Source: Actinomycetes bacterium
Lineage (GTDB): Bacteria > Actinomycetota > CADDZG01 > JAHWKV01
Reading direction: 5' to 3'
DNA: 13,193 bases
Assembly: GCA_029263035.1 (NCBI GenBank)
Contig: JAJCYF010000237.1
Location: 1 to 13,193 of the forward strand
The position numbers and the translations under genes are program-made. The first letter of the stretch is position 1; every line of letters starts with the position of its first letter. The notes under the pieces were generated by a model. The model worked only from the letters and a program-made list of their open reading frames with translations, did not search any database and was not told the DNA's origin. This document shows, in pieces, positions 6,230 to 12,776 of the stretch.

Positions 6230-7447
6230 ATGTTCGAACGGTTGGAGAACATCCTCAGCCAGCTGCAAGCCTTGGTCGAAGGCTTCGATGCCTCGGGTCT
6301 GGATAGGGCCCGGTCGTTGGAGCTGTACGAGAGCTTGTGCCGGGGAGAGCGCCTGATGCACGCCGCCAAGGCACTGGCCGGTCAGCACCTGGCGGACTCC
6401 AATGCCTGGTACGACACCGACCACCGCTCACCCGCCCACTTCATGGCCGCCACCGCAGGCACCACCATCTCTCACCAGTGCCACATGCTGGAGGTAGCCG
6501 ACCTGCTCCCCAAGCTGCCCGAGACCGACAGGGCCTTTAGGTCCGGGGCACTGACCGAAGACAAGGTGATCGACCTGGCCTCGGCAGCGGCGCTGGATCC
6601 CGAGTCGGAGGAGGGGTTGCTGGCACTAGCCGAGGCCGCATCGCTCGAGGAGTTCAGGGCCGGGTGCGCCCGGGTTCGCCACGCCGCCTCCTCGGAGGCC
6701 GAGCGCCACCAAAGGGCCCACCGGCGGCGCTACCTGCGCCACTGGATCAACATCGACGGTGAGTTCCGGCTGTCCGCCAGCTTCACCCCCGAAGCCGGAG
6801 CCCAGATCATGGCGGCCATCGAGCCCTACCGCCAGAAGGTGGCCGACCGCTCCTCCCGCAAAGGCCGCAAGGGTAGGGCACCGGCGGGAGCGGTGCTGGC
6901 CGATGCCCTGCTGGAGATGGCCCGGCATGACCGCACCGCCGGGGATGGCTCCAACCCCGGACCCCGGGCGATGATCCACGTGCGGATGGACTACCAGGCG
7001 ATGATGCGTGGATACACCGTGCCCGGTGAGATCTGCGAGGTCCCCGGGGTGGGGCCGATCTCGGTGGCCGAGGCCAACGGCATGCTGGGCGACGCCCTGG
7101 TCAGCGCGGTGGTGATGGACGGCACCGACATCCGCAACGTGATCAGGATGGGCCGGGTGATCCCCGCCAGGATGGAGGCGGCCCTGCTGGAGCGGGATCA
7201 GTGCTGCGTGGTCCCCGGGTGCGGGCAGAGGCACGGCTTGGAGAAGGACCACGTGGTCCCGATCCATGAAGGTGGACCGACCACCCTGTACAACCTGTGC
7301 CGCCTGTGCGGGTGGCACCACTACCTCAAGACCCATATCGGGTATGGCTTAAGACGAAGATTGGGGCACTGGCTGTGGGACGGCCCATGGGCCGAGCAAT
7401 GCACCCTGGAGGAACTTCAGCAGGACTTCAGCGCCGCCGCCCGCTAG
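6230..7447 (+). CDS. DUF222 / HNH endonuclease domain protein (13E12-repeat family)
   Basis: The 405-residue protein has an N-terminal helical DUF222 region (about 1-290) and a C-terminal HNH nuclease domain. The nuclease has C326-V-V-P-G-C331, the catalytic-type D340-H341, N355, the pair C357-R-L-C360 and H363-H364, giving a zinc-bound beta-beta-alpha metal fold with all key residues present. The preceding segment ICEVPGVGPISV...GTDIRNVIRMGRVIPARMEAALLERDQCC is typical of this actinobacterial family, which often occurs in many genomic copies (the mycobacterial 13E12 REP family). It probably cuts DNA, but target and role are not established for the family. The ATG at 6230 is chosen because the in-frame extension upstream runs through the divergent promoter region. 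A GC-rich repeat array begins three bases after the stop. Confidence 0.92.
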   Translation: MFERLENILSQLQALVEGFDASGLDRARSLELYESLCRGERLMHAAKALAGQHLADSNAWYDTDHRSPAHFMAATAGTTISHQCHMLEVADLLPKLPETDRAFRSGALTEDKVIDLASAAALDPESEEGLLALAEAASLEEFRAGCARVRHAASSEAERHQRAHRRRYLRHWINIDGEFRLSASFTPEAGAQIMAAIEPYRQKVADRSSRKGRKGRAPAGAVLADALLEMARHDRTAGDGSNPGPRAMIHVRMDYQAMMRGYTVPGEICEVPGVGPISVAEANGMLGDALVSAVVMDGTDIRNVIRMGRVIPARMEAALLERDQCCVVPGCGQRHGLEKDHVVPIHEGGPTTLYNLCRLCGWHHYLKTHIGYGLRRRLGHWLWDGPWAEQCTLEELQQDFSAAAR

Positions 7448-7450
7448 AGG

Positions 7451-7697
7451 CAGGCCCCCTGGTGCGGCCAGCCCCCTGGGCGGCAGGCCCCCTGGTGCGG
7501 CCAGCCCCCCTGGTGGGAAGGCCCCCCTGGTTCGGCAGGCCCCCGGTTCGGCCGGCCCCCCTGGTGGGCAGGCCCCCGTGGTTCGGCAGGCCCCCCTGGT
7601 TCGGCAGCCCCCGTGGTTCGGCCGGCCCCCTGGTTCGGCAGGCTCCCTGGGTGGCGGGCCCCTGGTGCGCTGGTGCGGCCGGCCCCCTCGTTCGTAG
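7451..7697. repeat. GC-rich degenerate tandem array after the HNH gene
   Basis: About fourteen units of 15-19 bases run head to tail, with consensus CAGGCCCCCTGGTTCGGC. Common variants are GGTGCGG or GGTGGG in the second half and CCGTGG for CCTGG. The units at 7451-7468 and 7484-7501 are identical. The array fills most of the 313-base gap between the HNH stop and the reductase start. It is free of stop codons in one forward and one reverse frame, but this follows from base composition, and no start or ribosome site supports translation. It ends sharply at an AT-richer promoter region. Confidence 0.9.
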
Positions 7698-7705
7698 CTA
7701 ACCCT

Positions 7706-7741
7706 TTGACATTAAACACTTTGCACTGTACTAATAGTGTT
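7706..7741 (+). promoter_or_regulatory. Promoter and operator-like dyad upstream of the sulfite reductase operon
   Basis: A perfect -35 hexamer TTGACA (7706-7711) is followed after 17 bases by TACTAA(T) (7729-7735) as the -10 region. AACACT (7715-7720) and AGTGTT (7736-7741) form a six-base inverted repeat with a 15-base spacer that brackets the -10 box. A smaller CACT/AGTG pair lies inside (7724-7727, 7736-7739). A protein bound here would block the polymerase, so repression by a sulfur- or nitrogen-responsive regulator is a reasonable inference. The region is AT-rich against its surroundings. Confidence 0.6.
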
Positions 7742-7760
7742 GAACGGAGAAAGGTTACTA

Positions 7761-9404
7761 ATGGCACGGTTCGGCGAAGGACAGTGGGGTCTGGGCTACA
7801 GCGAACCCCTCAATAAACCGGAGGCAATCAAGAAGGACGACGATGGCCTCAATGTCCGGGCTCGGATCATCGACACCTACTCCAAAGAGGGATTCTCCTC
7901 CATCTGGCCCGATGACCTACGCAGCCGCATGCGCTGGTGGGGCCTTTACACCCAGCGCCGGCAAGGGATCCCCGGCGGGTTGACCGCCCGGTGTGAGCCC
8001 TGGGAGCTCGAGGACGAGTTCTTCATGCTCCGCGTCCGCATTGCCGGCGGTCAGATGAACAGCGAACAGCTTCGGGCCATTGCCCACGTCGCAGAGCGTT
8101 ACGGCCGCAGCGTGGCCGATGTCACCGACCGCCAGAATATCCAGCTCCACTGGATCCGGATCCAGGACGTGCCGGACATCTGGAACATCATCGAGGGCGT
8201 GGGGCTCACCACCTGCGAGGCCTGCGGCGACACCCCCCGCAACATGATGGGGTGCCCGGTAGCCGGAGTCGACGAGAACGAACTGTTCGATGCCACCGGA
8301 GACCTGCTCGCCCTCAGCAGCCGGTTCCTGGGCGACCCCGCCTTCTCCAACCTTCCCCGCAAGTTCAAGACCTCGGTCACCGCCTGCCACCAGCACTGCT
8401 GCCAGCACGAGACCCACGACGTGGCGTTCGTCGGCGTCGACAACGGCGGCCGCCTGGGCTACGACGTCTGGGTGGGTGGAGGCCTGGGTCCCAACCCGCA
8501 CTTCGGCAAGCGCCTGGGTGTCTTCATCGAACGGGACCAGCTCGCCGATGTCTGGGCCGCGGCCGCCGGAACGTTCCGCGACTACGGATTCCGCCGGGCC
8601 CGCAACCGGGCCCGGGTGAAGTTCCTCATGGCCGAGTGGGGTCCCGAGAAGTACCGCGAGGTAATGGAGAAGGAGTACCTGGGGTTCGCCCTCCCCGATG
8701 GACCGGCCCCTTCCCCGTCGACCACCACGCAGCGGGACCACGTCGGGCTCTTTCCGCAGCAGGACGGCAAATGCTACGTGGGTTTCGCTCCCCGGGCCGG
8801 CCGTACCAACGCCCAGCAGCTTCGCCACGCCGCCGACCTCGCCGAGGAATACGGCTCCGGACGGCTGCGGGCCACCACCCAGCAGAAGATGGTGATCCTG
8901 GATGTCGAGCGCAAGGACACCCCGGCCCTGATCGACAAGCTGGAACGCCACGACCTTCGGGTCAATCCCAGCGTGTTCCGCCGGGGAACCATGGCCTGCA
9001 CCGGCATCGAGTTCTGCAAGCTCGCCATCGTGGAGACCAAGAGCCGGGCCGACTGGCTCTACCGGGAACTCGAGGACCGGCTGCCGGACTTCGACGAGCC
9101 CATCCGGATCAACCTCAACGGCTGCCCCACCTCCTGCGCCCGGGTACAGATTGCCGACATCGGGCTCGTCGGGACCCTGCTGACCAAACCGGATGGCACC
9201 AAATACGACGGTTACCAGGTCCACCTGGGTGGCCACCTGGGCGATGACTACCGCTTTGGCCGCAAGGTCAAGGCCCTGAAGGTTCCGGCGCACACCCTGG
9301 CCGACTACGTCGAAAAGCTGCTGCGCACCTACCTCAGTACCCGCACGGAGGGCGAGAAGTTTCACGAGTGGTCCGCCCGGGCGCCCGAGATATGGCTCAA
9401 GTGA
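7761..9404 (+). CDS. nirA: Ferredoxin-dependent sulfite (or nitrite) reductase, siroheme/[4Fe-4S]
   Basis: This 547-residue enzyme performs a six-electron reduction, sulfite to sulfide or nitrite to ammonia. The [4Fe-4S]-siroheme cysteines are C413 and C419 (CTGIEFC) with C455 and C459 (NGCPTSC). Two ferredoxin-like halves and two siroheme-binding halves are present at normal length. Y63 (GLYTQRRQG) and C155 (EACGDTPRN) sit at the positions of the cross-linked Tyr69-Cys161 pair of Mycobacterium tuberculosis NirA, a proven sulfite reductase, with the same offset of six for both residues. This, and the overlapping cysH, favour sulfite as substrate; the NNP transporter downstream keeps nitrite possible. 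The ATG at 7761 is chosen over GTG 7737 because GGAGAAAGG (7746-7754) lies six bases before it. It is first in the operon and its end overlaps cysH by 13 bases. Confidence 0.93.
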   Translation: MARFGEGQWGLGYSEPLNKPEAIKKDDDGLNVRARIIDTYSKEGFSSIWPDDLRSRMRWWGLYTQRRQGIPGGLTARCEPWELEDEFFMLRVRIAGGQMNSEQLRAIAHVAERYGRSVADVTDRQNIQLHWIRIQDVPDIWNIIEGVGLTTCEACGDTPRNMMGCPVAGVDENELFDATGDLLALSSRFLGDPAFSNLPRKFKTSVTACHQHCCQHETHDVAFVGVDNGGRLGYDVWVGGGLGPNPHFGKRLGVFIERDQLADVWAAAAGTFRDYGFRRARNRARVKFLMAEWGPEKYREVMEKEYLGFALPDGPAPSPSTTTQRDHVGLFPQQDGKCYVGFAPRAGRTNAQQLRHAADLAEEYGSGRLRATTQQKMVILDVERKDTPALIDKLERHDLRVNPSVFRRGTMACTGIEFCKLAIVETKSRADWLYRELEDRLPDFDEPIRINLNGCPTSCARVQIADIGLVGTLLTKPDGTKYDGYQVHLGGHLGDDYRFGRKVKALKVPAHTLADYVEKLLRTYLSTRTEGEKFHEWSARAPEIWLK

Positions 9405-10147
9405 CCCCGGCCGAAGCGATCCTGGAAAAGCACCGCCGCAAGCCGCTGCCGTTGATCTCAACCGCCGCCGGGTCTGAGGCGCCCGATCTGCCCGACTTCG
9501 AAGGGGTTCCGGCGGAGGAGATCCTCGAGTGGGCGTTCGGCGAATTCGGGCTGGACGTCGTCCTCGCCAGCTCCATGCAGGACTCGGTGCTGATCGACCT
9601 GGCGTGGAAGGTGGAGCCCCGGGTGGAGGTCTTTTTCCTGGACACCGGCTTCCACTTCTACGAAACAATCGCCACCGCCAAGGAGGTCCGCAAGCGCTAC
9701 AGCCTCAACCTGGTGATGCTGGACCCGGTGGACGAGCCCGCCGTGTGGTCCGAAGAGGGTTACAAAGCGTGCTGCGGAGCCCGCAAGGTGCTGCCGATGA
9801 ACAACTACCTCAAGGGCAAGAAAGCCTGGATGTCCGGTCTTCGCAGGGCGGAGTCGGAAACCCGGGCCCACGCCAAGGCGGTCGAGTGGGACTCCTCCCG
9901 CGGCCTGGTCAAGATCAACCCGATAGTCGAGTGGTCCGACAAGAAGGTCGCCCACTACATCAAGCACCACGATCTGATCGTCAACCCGCTGAAGGCCCAG
10001 GGCTACGACTCCATCGGCTGCGTCCCTTGCACCATTCCCGGCAACGGGAGGGAGGGCCGCTGGGCCGGAGCCCTGCGGGTCGAGTGCGGAATTCACCAGG
10101 TGCACCCCGCCGTTGCGGATCCGCCGGGCGACGAAGAATCCAGATAA
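9392..10147 (+). CDS. cysH: APS reductase (thioredoxin-dependent, [4Fe-4S] CysH)
   Basis: The 251-residue enzyme reduces adenylyl sulfate to sulfite and AMP. The iron-sulfur ligands C127-C128 (KACCGARK) and C210-x-x-C213 (IGCVPCT) are all present; this CC...CxxC set marks the APS-using class rather than the cluster-free PAPS class. The catalytic cysteine is C232 in ECGIH near the C-terminus. The nucleotide-binding part includes ASSMQDSVLIDL and FLDTGFHFYET. ATG 9392 overlaps the reductase 3' end by 13 bases. A GTG at 9401 would give a four-base GTGA overlap with the reductase stop and is nearly as likely; neither has a clear Shine-Dalgarno sequence. The overlap implies translational coupling, so sulfite is made and consumed by co-expressed enzymes. 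Confidence 0.94.
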   Translation: MAQVTPAEAILEKHRRKPLPLISTAAGSEAPDLPDFEGVPAEEILEWAFGEFGLDVVLASSMQDSVLIDLAWKVEPRVEVFFLDTGFHFYETIATAKEVRKRYSLNLVMLDPVDEPAVWSEEGYKACCGARKVLPMNNYLKGKKAWMSGLRRAESETRAHAKAVEWDSSRGLVKINPIVEWSDKKVAHYIKHHDLIVNPLKAQGYDSIGCVPCTIPGNGREGRWAGALRVECGIHQVHPAVADPPGDEESR

Positions 10148-10154
10148 TGCGCCC

Positions 10155-10310
10155 GTGAGCGACTCCGAAGCCGGAACCTCCAGGGCCCAGCCGTTCTACT
10201 GCCCCTACTGCGGCGAGCAGGACTTCATCCCCATCGACGATCCCGGCCAGTTCTACTGCGAGTCCTGCAACCGCCGTTTCCAGGTGAAGATGCTGGGTCT
10301 GGGCAAGTAG
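10155..10310 (+). CDS. Small zinc-ribbon protein, function unknown
   Basis: The 51-residue protein has two CxxC knuckles, C16-P-Y-C19 and C35-E-S-C38, with a 15-residue span between them, followed by a basic strand (NRRFQVKMLGLGK). This is a minimal zinc ribbon with space for little else. The GTG at 10155 lies seven bases after the cysH stop; the ATG at 10147 that overlaps that stop closes after three codons. No good Shine-Dalgarno sequence is visible, so reinitiation after cysH is likely. From memory, small zinc-ribbon genes do occur beside sulfite reductase and cysH in other actinobacteria, but no role is known to me. It might serve as a metal or cluster-assembly partner or as a regulator; this is inference. 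Confidence 0.75.
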   Translation: MSDSEAGTSRAQPFYCPYCGEQDFIPIDDPGQFYCESCNRRFQVKMLGLGK

Positions 10311-10343
10311 CTCTCCAGAGCACTCCCGAAACAGACCGCTAAC

Positions 10344-10394
10344 CGTTCCGACTTCCAGAGTTCACGCGGTGTGAAGCCGGCTGCAACCGGAACG
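10344..10394 (+). promoter_or_regulatory. Nested inverted repeats in the leader of the NNP transporter gene
   Basis: CGTTCCG (10344-10350) and CGGAACG (10388-10394) are a perfect seven-base inverted repeat. Inside it, TTCAC (10361-10365) and GTGAA (10371-10375) pair around GCGGT. The structure ends 41 bases before the Shine-Dalgarno AGGAGG (10435-10440). It could be an RNA leader fold or a binding site. It matches no riboswitch class I know. The 134-base gap it occupies contains no further gene; a small GCTCT/AGAGC dyad (10310-10321) overlaps the zinc-ribbon stop. Confidence 0.35.
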
Positions 10395-10444
10395 CAACAA
10401 ACAGCGGAAATCCTGGTCACTCAAACGGAGTTCCAGGAGGCCAA

Positions 10445-12007
10445 ATGAGCAAATCAGTTGATGCCGGCGCGGTCGGGAGCGGTTCAAGAGGCGGAGCCCG
10501 GGTCCGCAGTCTCTGGAGCTTTCAGGGCCGCTACCGCACCCTGCACCTGACCTGGTTCGCCTTCTTCCTGAGTTTCGTCGTGTGGTTCAACTTTGCCCCG
10601 TTCGCCGGGGTGGTGGGTGTCCAGCTCGGTCTTTCCAAGGCGCAGCTGACCACCCTCGCCCTGTGCAACGTGGCCCTGACCGTGCCGGCCCGGGTGCTGA
10701 TCGGGATGCTGCTGGACCGCCTCGGTCCCCGCCGGGTCTACGCCGGGATCCTGATCTTCAGTGCCATCCCGTGCACTATCTTTGCCTTCGCCACCTCGTT
10801 TCCCCTGATGGTCTTCAGCCGGCTGGCGCTGGGTGTTGTGGGTGCCGGGTTCGTGGTGGGCATCCGAATGGTTTCCGAGTGGTTCCCCCCTAAAGAGCTG
10901 GGCACCGCCGAGGGTGTCTACGGCGGTTGGGGCAACTTCGGGTCCGCCGCTGCGGCTGCGCTTCTTCCGACCGTTGCCGGGGTGATCGGAGGGCCGCAGG
11001 GCTGGCGCTGGGCGATTGCCTCCACTGGTTTTATGGCGGCGGCGTACGGGCTGTACTACCTAAGGGCCGTCAGCGACACCCCCGACGGGCGGCCGTACGC
11101 CAGGTCCCGCCGGGCCGGCGCCCTGGAGGTCACCAACCGGGGAGCGGTTTGGGGCCTGGCGGGCCTTACGGTGCCGCTGACGGCGGTGCTGGGTCTGATC
11201 GTCTGGCGGATCCGGATCGTCGAGGTCATCTCAAACCGGGTGATGTGGATCCTTCTGGCGGCGACGGTCGCTCTGCTGGTATTCCAGCTGCGGCTGGTCT
11301 TCAAGGTCAACGCCCCGGCGCTGCGCGACACCTACCCTGCGGAGGATCGCTACCGGTTTCGTTCGGTGTCCATCCTCTCGCTGGCCTACTTCTGCAACTT
11401 CGGCTCGGAGCTGGCCATCGTCTCCATGCTGCCGATCTTCTTCGCCGATACCTGGGGTCTCACCCCGGCGGTTGCCGGACTCACCGCCAGCGGCTTCGCC
11501 TTCATGAATCTGGTCGCCCGGCCGGCGGGAGGGTTGATGTCGGACCTTCTCGGCAGCCGGCGCAGGACCCTGCAATTCCTGCTGTTGGGCCTCGGGGTGG
11601 GTTACACCGCAATGGCCTTCATGGGCCCGACCTGGCCGGTACTCGCGGCAATGGCGGTGACCATGATGTGCTCGCTGTTCGTCCAGTCGAGCGAGGGTGC
11701 CGTGTTCGCCATAGTTCCGCTGGTCAAAAAGCGGGTCAGCGGGCAGATAGCCGGGCTGGTGGGAGCCTCCGGCAACGTCGGGGCGATCGTGTTCCTGACC
11801 GCTCTGCTGTTCGTCTCTGCGCAGGCTTTCTTCCTCATCATCGGTGCGGCCTCGCTGCTGGCCAACCTGGCCTGCCGCTGGCTGCCCGAACCGGACGCCG
11901 GGTTCGCCGGGGAGCTGGTTGAGGACACCGCCCACGCTGCGGTGCTCGATGACGGCGGAACGGTAACCGGGGCTCCCCGGGAACTGGAACCGCAGCCGGC
12001 GGTCTAG
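10445..12007 (+). CDS. narK: Nitrate/nitrite transporter, NNP (NarK) family MFS
   Basis: This 520-residue inner-membrane protein carries the hallmarks of the nitrate/nitrite porter family: signature one G161-W-G-N-F-G166, signature two GASGNVG (440-446), and the paired substrate arginines R83 (PARVLIG) and R359 (NLVARPAGG-x-x-SD). Motif A is ARVLIGMLLDRLGPRR. Between the two halves (about 232-288) two additional hydrophobic stretches, LAGLTVPLTAVLGLIVW and MWILLAATVALLVFQL, suggest more than twelve helices. The C-terminal ~40 residues are polar and acidic. ATG 10445 has a strong AGGAGG four bases upstream. Likely role is nitrate uptake or nitrite exchange; because the gene follows sulfur genes, transport of another small oxyanion is possible but has no motif support. 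Confidence 0.9.
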   Translation: MSKSVDAGAVGSGSRGGARVRSLWSFQGRYRTLHLTWFAFFLSFVVWFNFAPFAGVVGVQLGLSKAQLTTLALCNVALTVPARVLIGMLLDRLGPRRVYAGILIFSAIPCTIFAFATSFPLMVFSRLALGVVGAGFVVGIRMVSEWFPPKELGTAEGVYGGWGNFGSAAAAALLPTVAGVIGGPQGWRWAIASTGFMAAAYGLYYLRAVSDTPDGRPYARSRRAGALEVTNRGAVWGLAGLTVPLTAVLGLIVWRIRIVEVISNRVMWILLAATVALLVFQLRLVFKVNAPALRDTYPAEDRYRFRSVSILSLAYFCNFGSELAIVSMLPIFFADTWGLTPAVAGLTASGFAFMNLVARPAGGLMSDLLGSRRRTLQFLLLGLGVGYTAMAFMGPTWPVLAAMAVTMMCSLFVQSSEGAVFAIVPLVKKRVSGQIAGLVGASGNVGAIVFLTALLFVSAQAFFLIIGAASLLANLACRWLPEPDAGFAGELVEDTAHAAVLDDGGTVTGAPRELEPQPAV

Positions 12008-12027
12008 CTCGGCCGAGGTATGGCCGA

Positions 12028-12047
12028 CCCCCCTGGTTTCGGCAGCC
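12028..12047. repeat. Solitary copy of the 7451-7697 array unit
   Basis: The 20 bases CCCCCCTGGTTTCGGCAGCC match bases 7591-7609 exactly except for one additional T. The following GGGGCCCTGGT (12048-12058) resembles the start of another unit (7656-7666). It lies in the 82-base gap between the NNP transporter and the cation-transporter-like gene. Confidence 0.7.
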
Positions 12048-12055
12048 GGGGCCCT

Positions 12056-12087
12056 GGTCCCTGGGACCTGGAACCCCCATCATGGGG
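12056..12087. promoter_or_regulatory. Two tandem 13-bp dyads upstream of the cation-transporter-like gene
   Basis: GGTCCC-T-GGGACC (12056-12068) and CCCCAT-C-ATGGGG (12075-12087) are each perfect six-base arms around one central base, with centres 19 bases apart. The second ends two bases before the ATG at 12090. They could be operator half-sites or hairpins covering the ribosome site. A 10-bp palindrome CTCGGCCGAG (12008-12017) directly follows the NNP stop. No convincing -35/-10 pair is seen in this gap. Confidence 0.45.
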
Positions 12088-12089
12088 CC

Positions 12090-12707
12090 ATGCGGTACAG
12101 ATCCAGAGACGGGTTGCGGGCGGTCCGCTACGAACAGGCGACGATCGGCTACAACATCGCCGAAGGGCTGATCGCGGCCGCGGCCGGCGTGGGGGCCGGG
12201 TCCATCGCCCTGGTCGGCTTCGGCTTCGACTCCTTCATCGAGGTGGCGGCTGCCGCCGTGGTACTCCGTCGTCTGACCGCCGAGCTGGCAGGCGGCGAAT
12301 CGGACCCGGGGAAAGACCGGCGGGCCCTGCGGTTCATCGCCCTCACCTTCTTCGCCCTCGCCTCCTACGTAGTCTTGGAGGGAGTCCGGGATCTGGTGAC
12401 CCAGAGCACCCCCGACACCTCGCCGATCGGCATTGCCCTCACGGGGTTGTCATTGCTGGTGATGCCCCTGCTCGCCCGGGGCAAAAGAAAGGCCGGCCAA
12501 GCCCTGGGCTCCCGCCTGGTGGTCGCAGACGCTAAAGAGACCCGGCTGTGTGCCTGGCTAAGCGCCTCCACCTTCACCGGTCTGGTGATCTACGCCCTTG
12601 CCGGGTGGACCTGGATCGATCCTGTAGCCGGGTTCGCCATCGCCGGATTCGCCGTCAAGGAGGGCCGGGAAGCCTGGGAGGGGGAACTTCTGCACGAAAG
12701 CGCCTAG
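12090..12707 (+). CDS. Short cation-transporter-like membrane protein
   Basis: The 205-residue protein has about five hydrophobic spans and resembles the membrane part of cation diffusion facilitators. The second helix carries GFGFDSFIE (D47, E51), in the place where CDF proteins have HxxxD. A later helix carries ADAKET (D147, E150), followed by GWTWIDP (D177). The usual metal-binding histidines of those helices are absent, and the cytoplasmic C-terminal domain of full CDF proteins is missing, so the chain is about two thirds of usual length. It matches a group annotated simply as cation transporter in actinobacteria. Metal and direction of transport are unknown. The ATG at 12090 has only a weak GGGG before it, within the ATGGGG arm of a dyad. 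Confidence 0.75.
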   Translation: MRYRSRDGLRAVRYEQATIGYNIAEGLIAAAAGVGAGSIALVGFGFDSFIEVAAAAVVLRRLTAELAGGESDPGKDRRALRFIALTFFALASYVVLEGVRDLVTQSTPDTSPIGIALTGLSLLVMPLLARGKRKAGQALGSRLVVADAKETRLCAWLSASTFTGLVIYALAGWTWIDPVAGFAIAGFAVKEGREAWEGELLHESA

Positions 12708-12711
12708 TTTT

Positions 12712-12741
12712 TTGGGAATCCGCCGTCCGGCTACCTATGAT
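12712..12741 (+). promoter_or_regulatory. Candidate promoter for the polymer-forming protein gene
   Basis: TTGGGA (12712-12717) and TATGAT (12736-12741) are 18 bases apart; the -10 box matches five of six consensus positions. Transcription would start near 12748, leaving a leader of about 29 bases that contains a GGGAG ribosome site at 12765-12769. The TTTTTT run at 12708-12713 beside the -35 box also lies just after the preceding gene's stop, but no stable stem precedes it. Confidence 0.5.
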
Positions 12742-12776
12742 GGAGCTCCACGCGCCGCGCCGACGGGAGCCATGCC

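Noticed and set aside
6230..7447. Homing endonuclease, intron or transposase for the HNH gene
   Set aside because: The DUF222 N-terminus and motif order fit the 13E12 family; no terminal inverted repeats, intron boundaries or target duplications are seen.
7451..7697. CRISPR array
   Set aside because: Units are 15-19 bases and contiguous with no spacers, degenerate, and no cas genes are nearby.
7297..7701. 134-codon plus-strand frame through the HNH 3' end and the repeat array
   Set aside because: Its first part is out of frame with the HNH gene and the rest is low-complexity repeat with no start signal; more likely noncoding.
8252..9247. 331-codon plus-strand frame inside the reductase
   Set aside because: Arg/Pro/Gly-rich with no domain pattern; a frame shadow of the reductase.
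7917..9668. Long open frame (583 codons) on the minus strand across the reductase gene
   Set aside because: It opposes a gene with complete catalytic motifs; composition is Gly/Val/Ala/Arg-rich as expected of an antisense shadow in GC-rich DNA.
10147..10158. ATG overlapping the cysH stop as the start of the zinc-ribbon gene
   Set aside because: That frame closes after three codons; the ribbon frame starts at GTG 10155.
10310..10444. Known riboswitch in the transporter leader
   Set aside because: The inverted repeats do not match the conserved core of any class I can recognise by eye.
10927..11922. 331-codon plus-strand frame inside the NNP transporter
   Set aside because: Frame shadow; the other frame has all transporter motifs.
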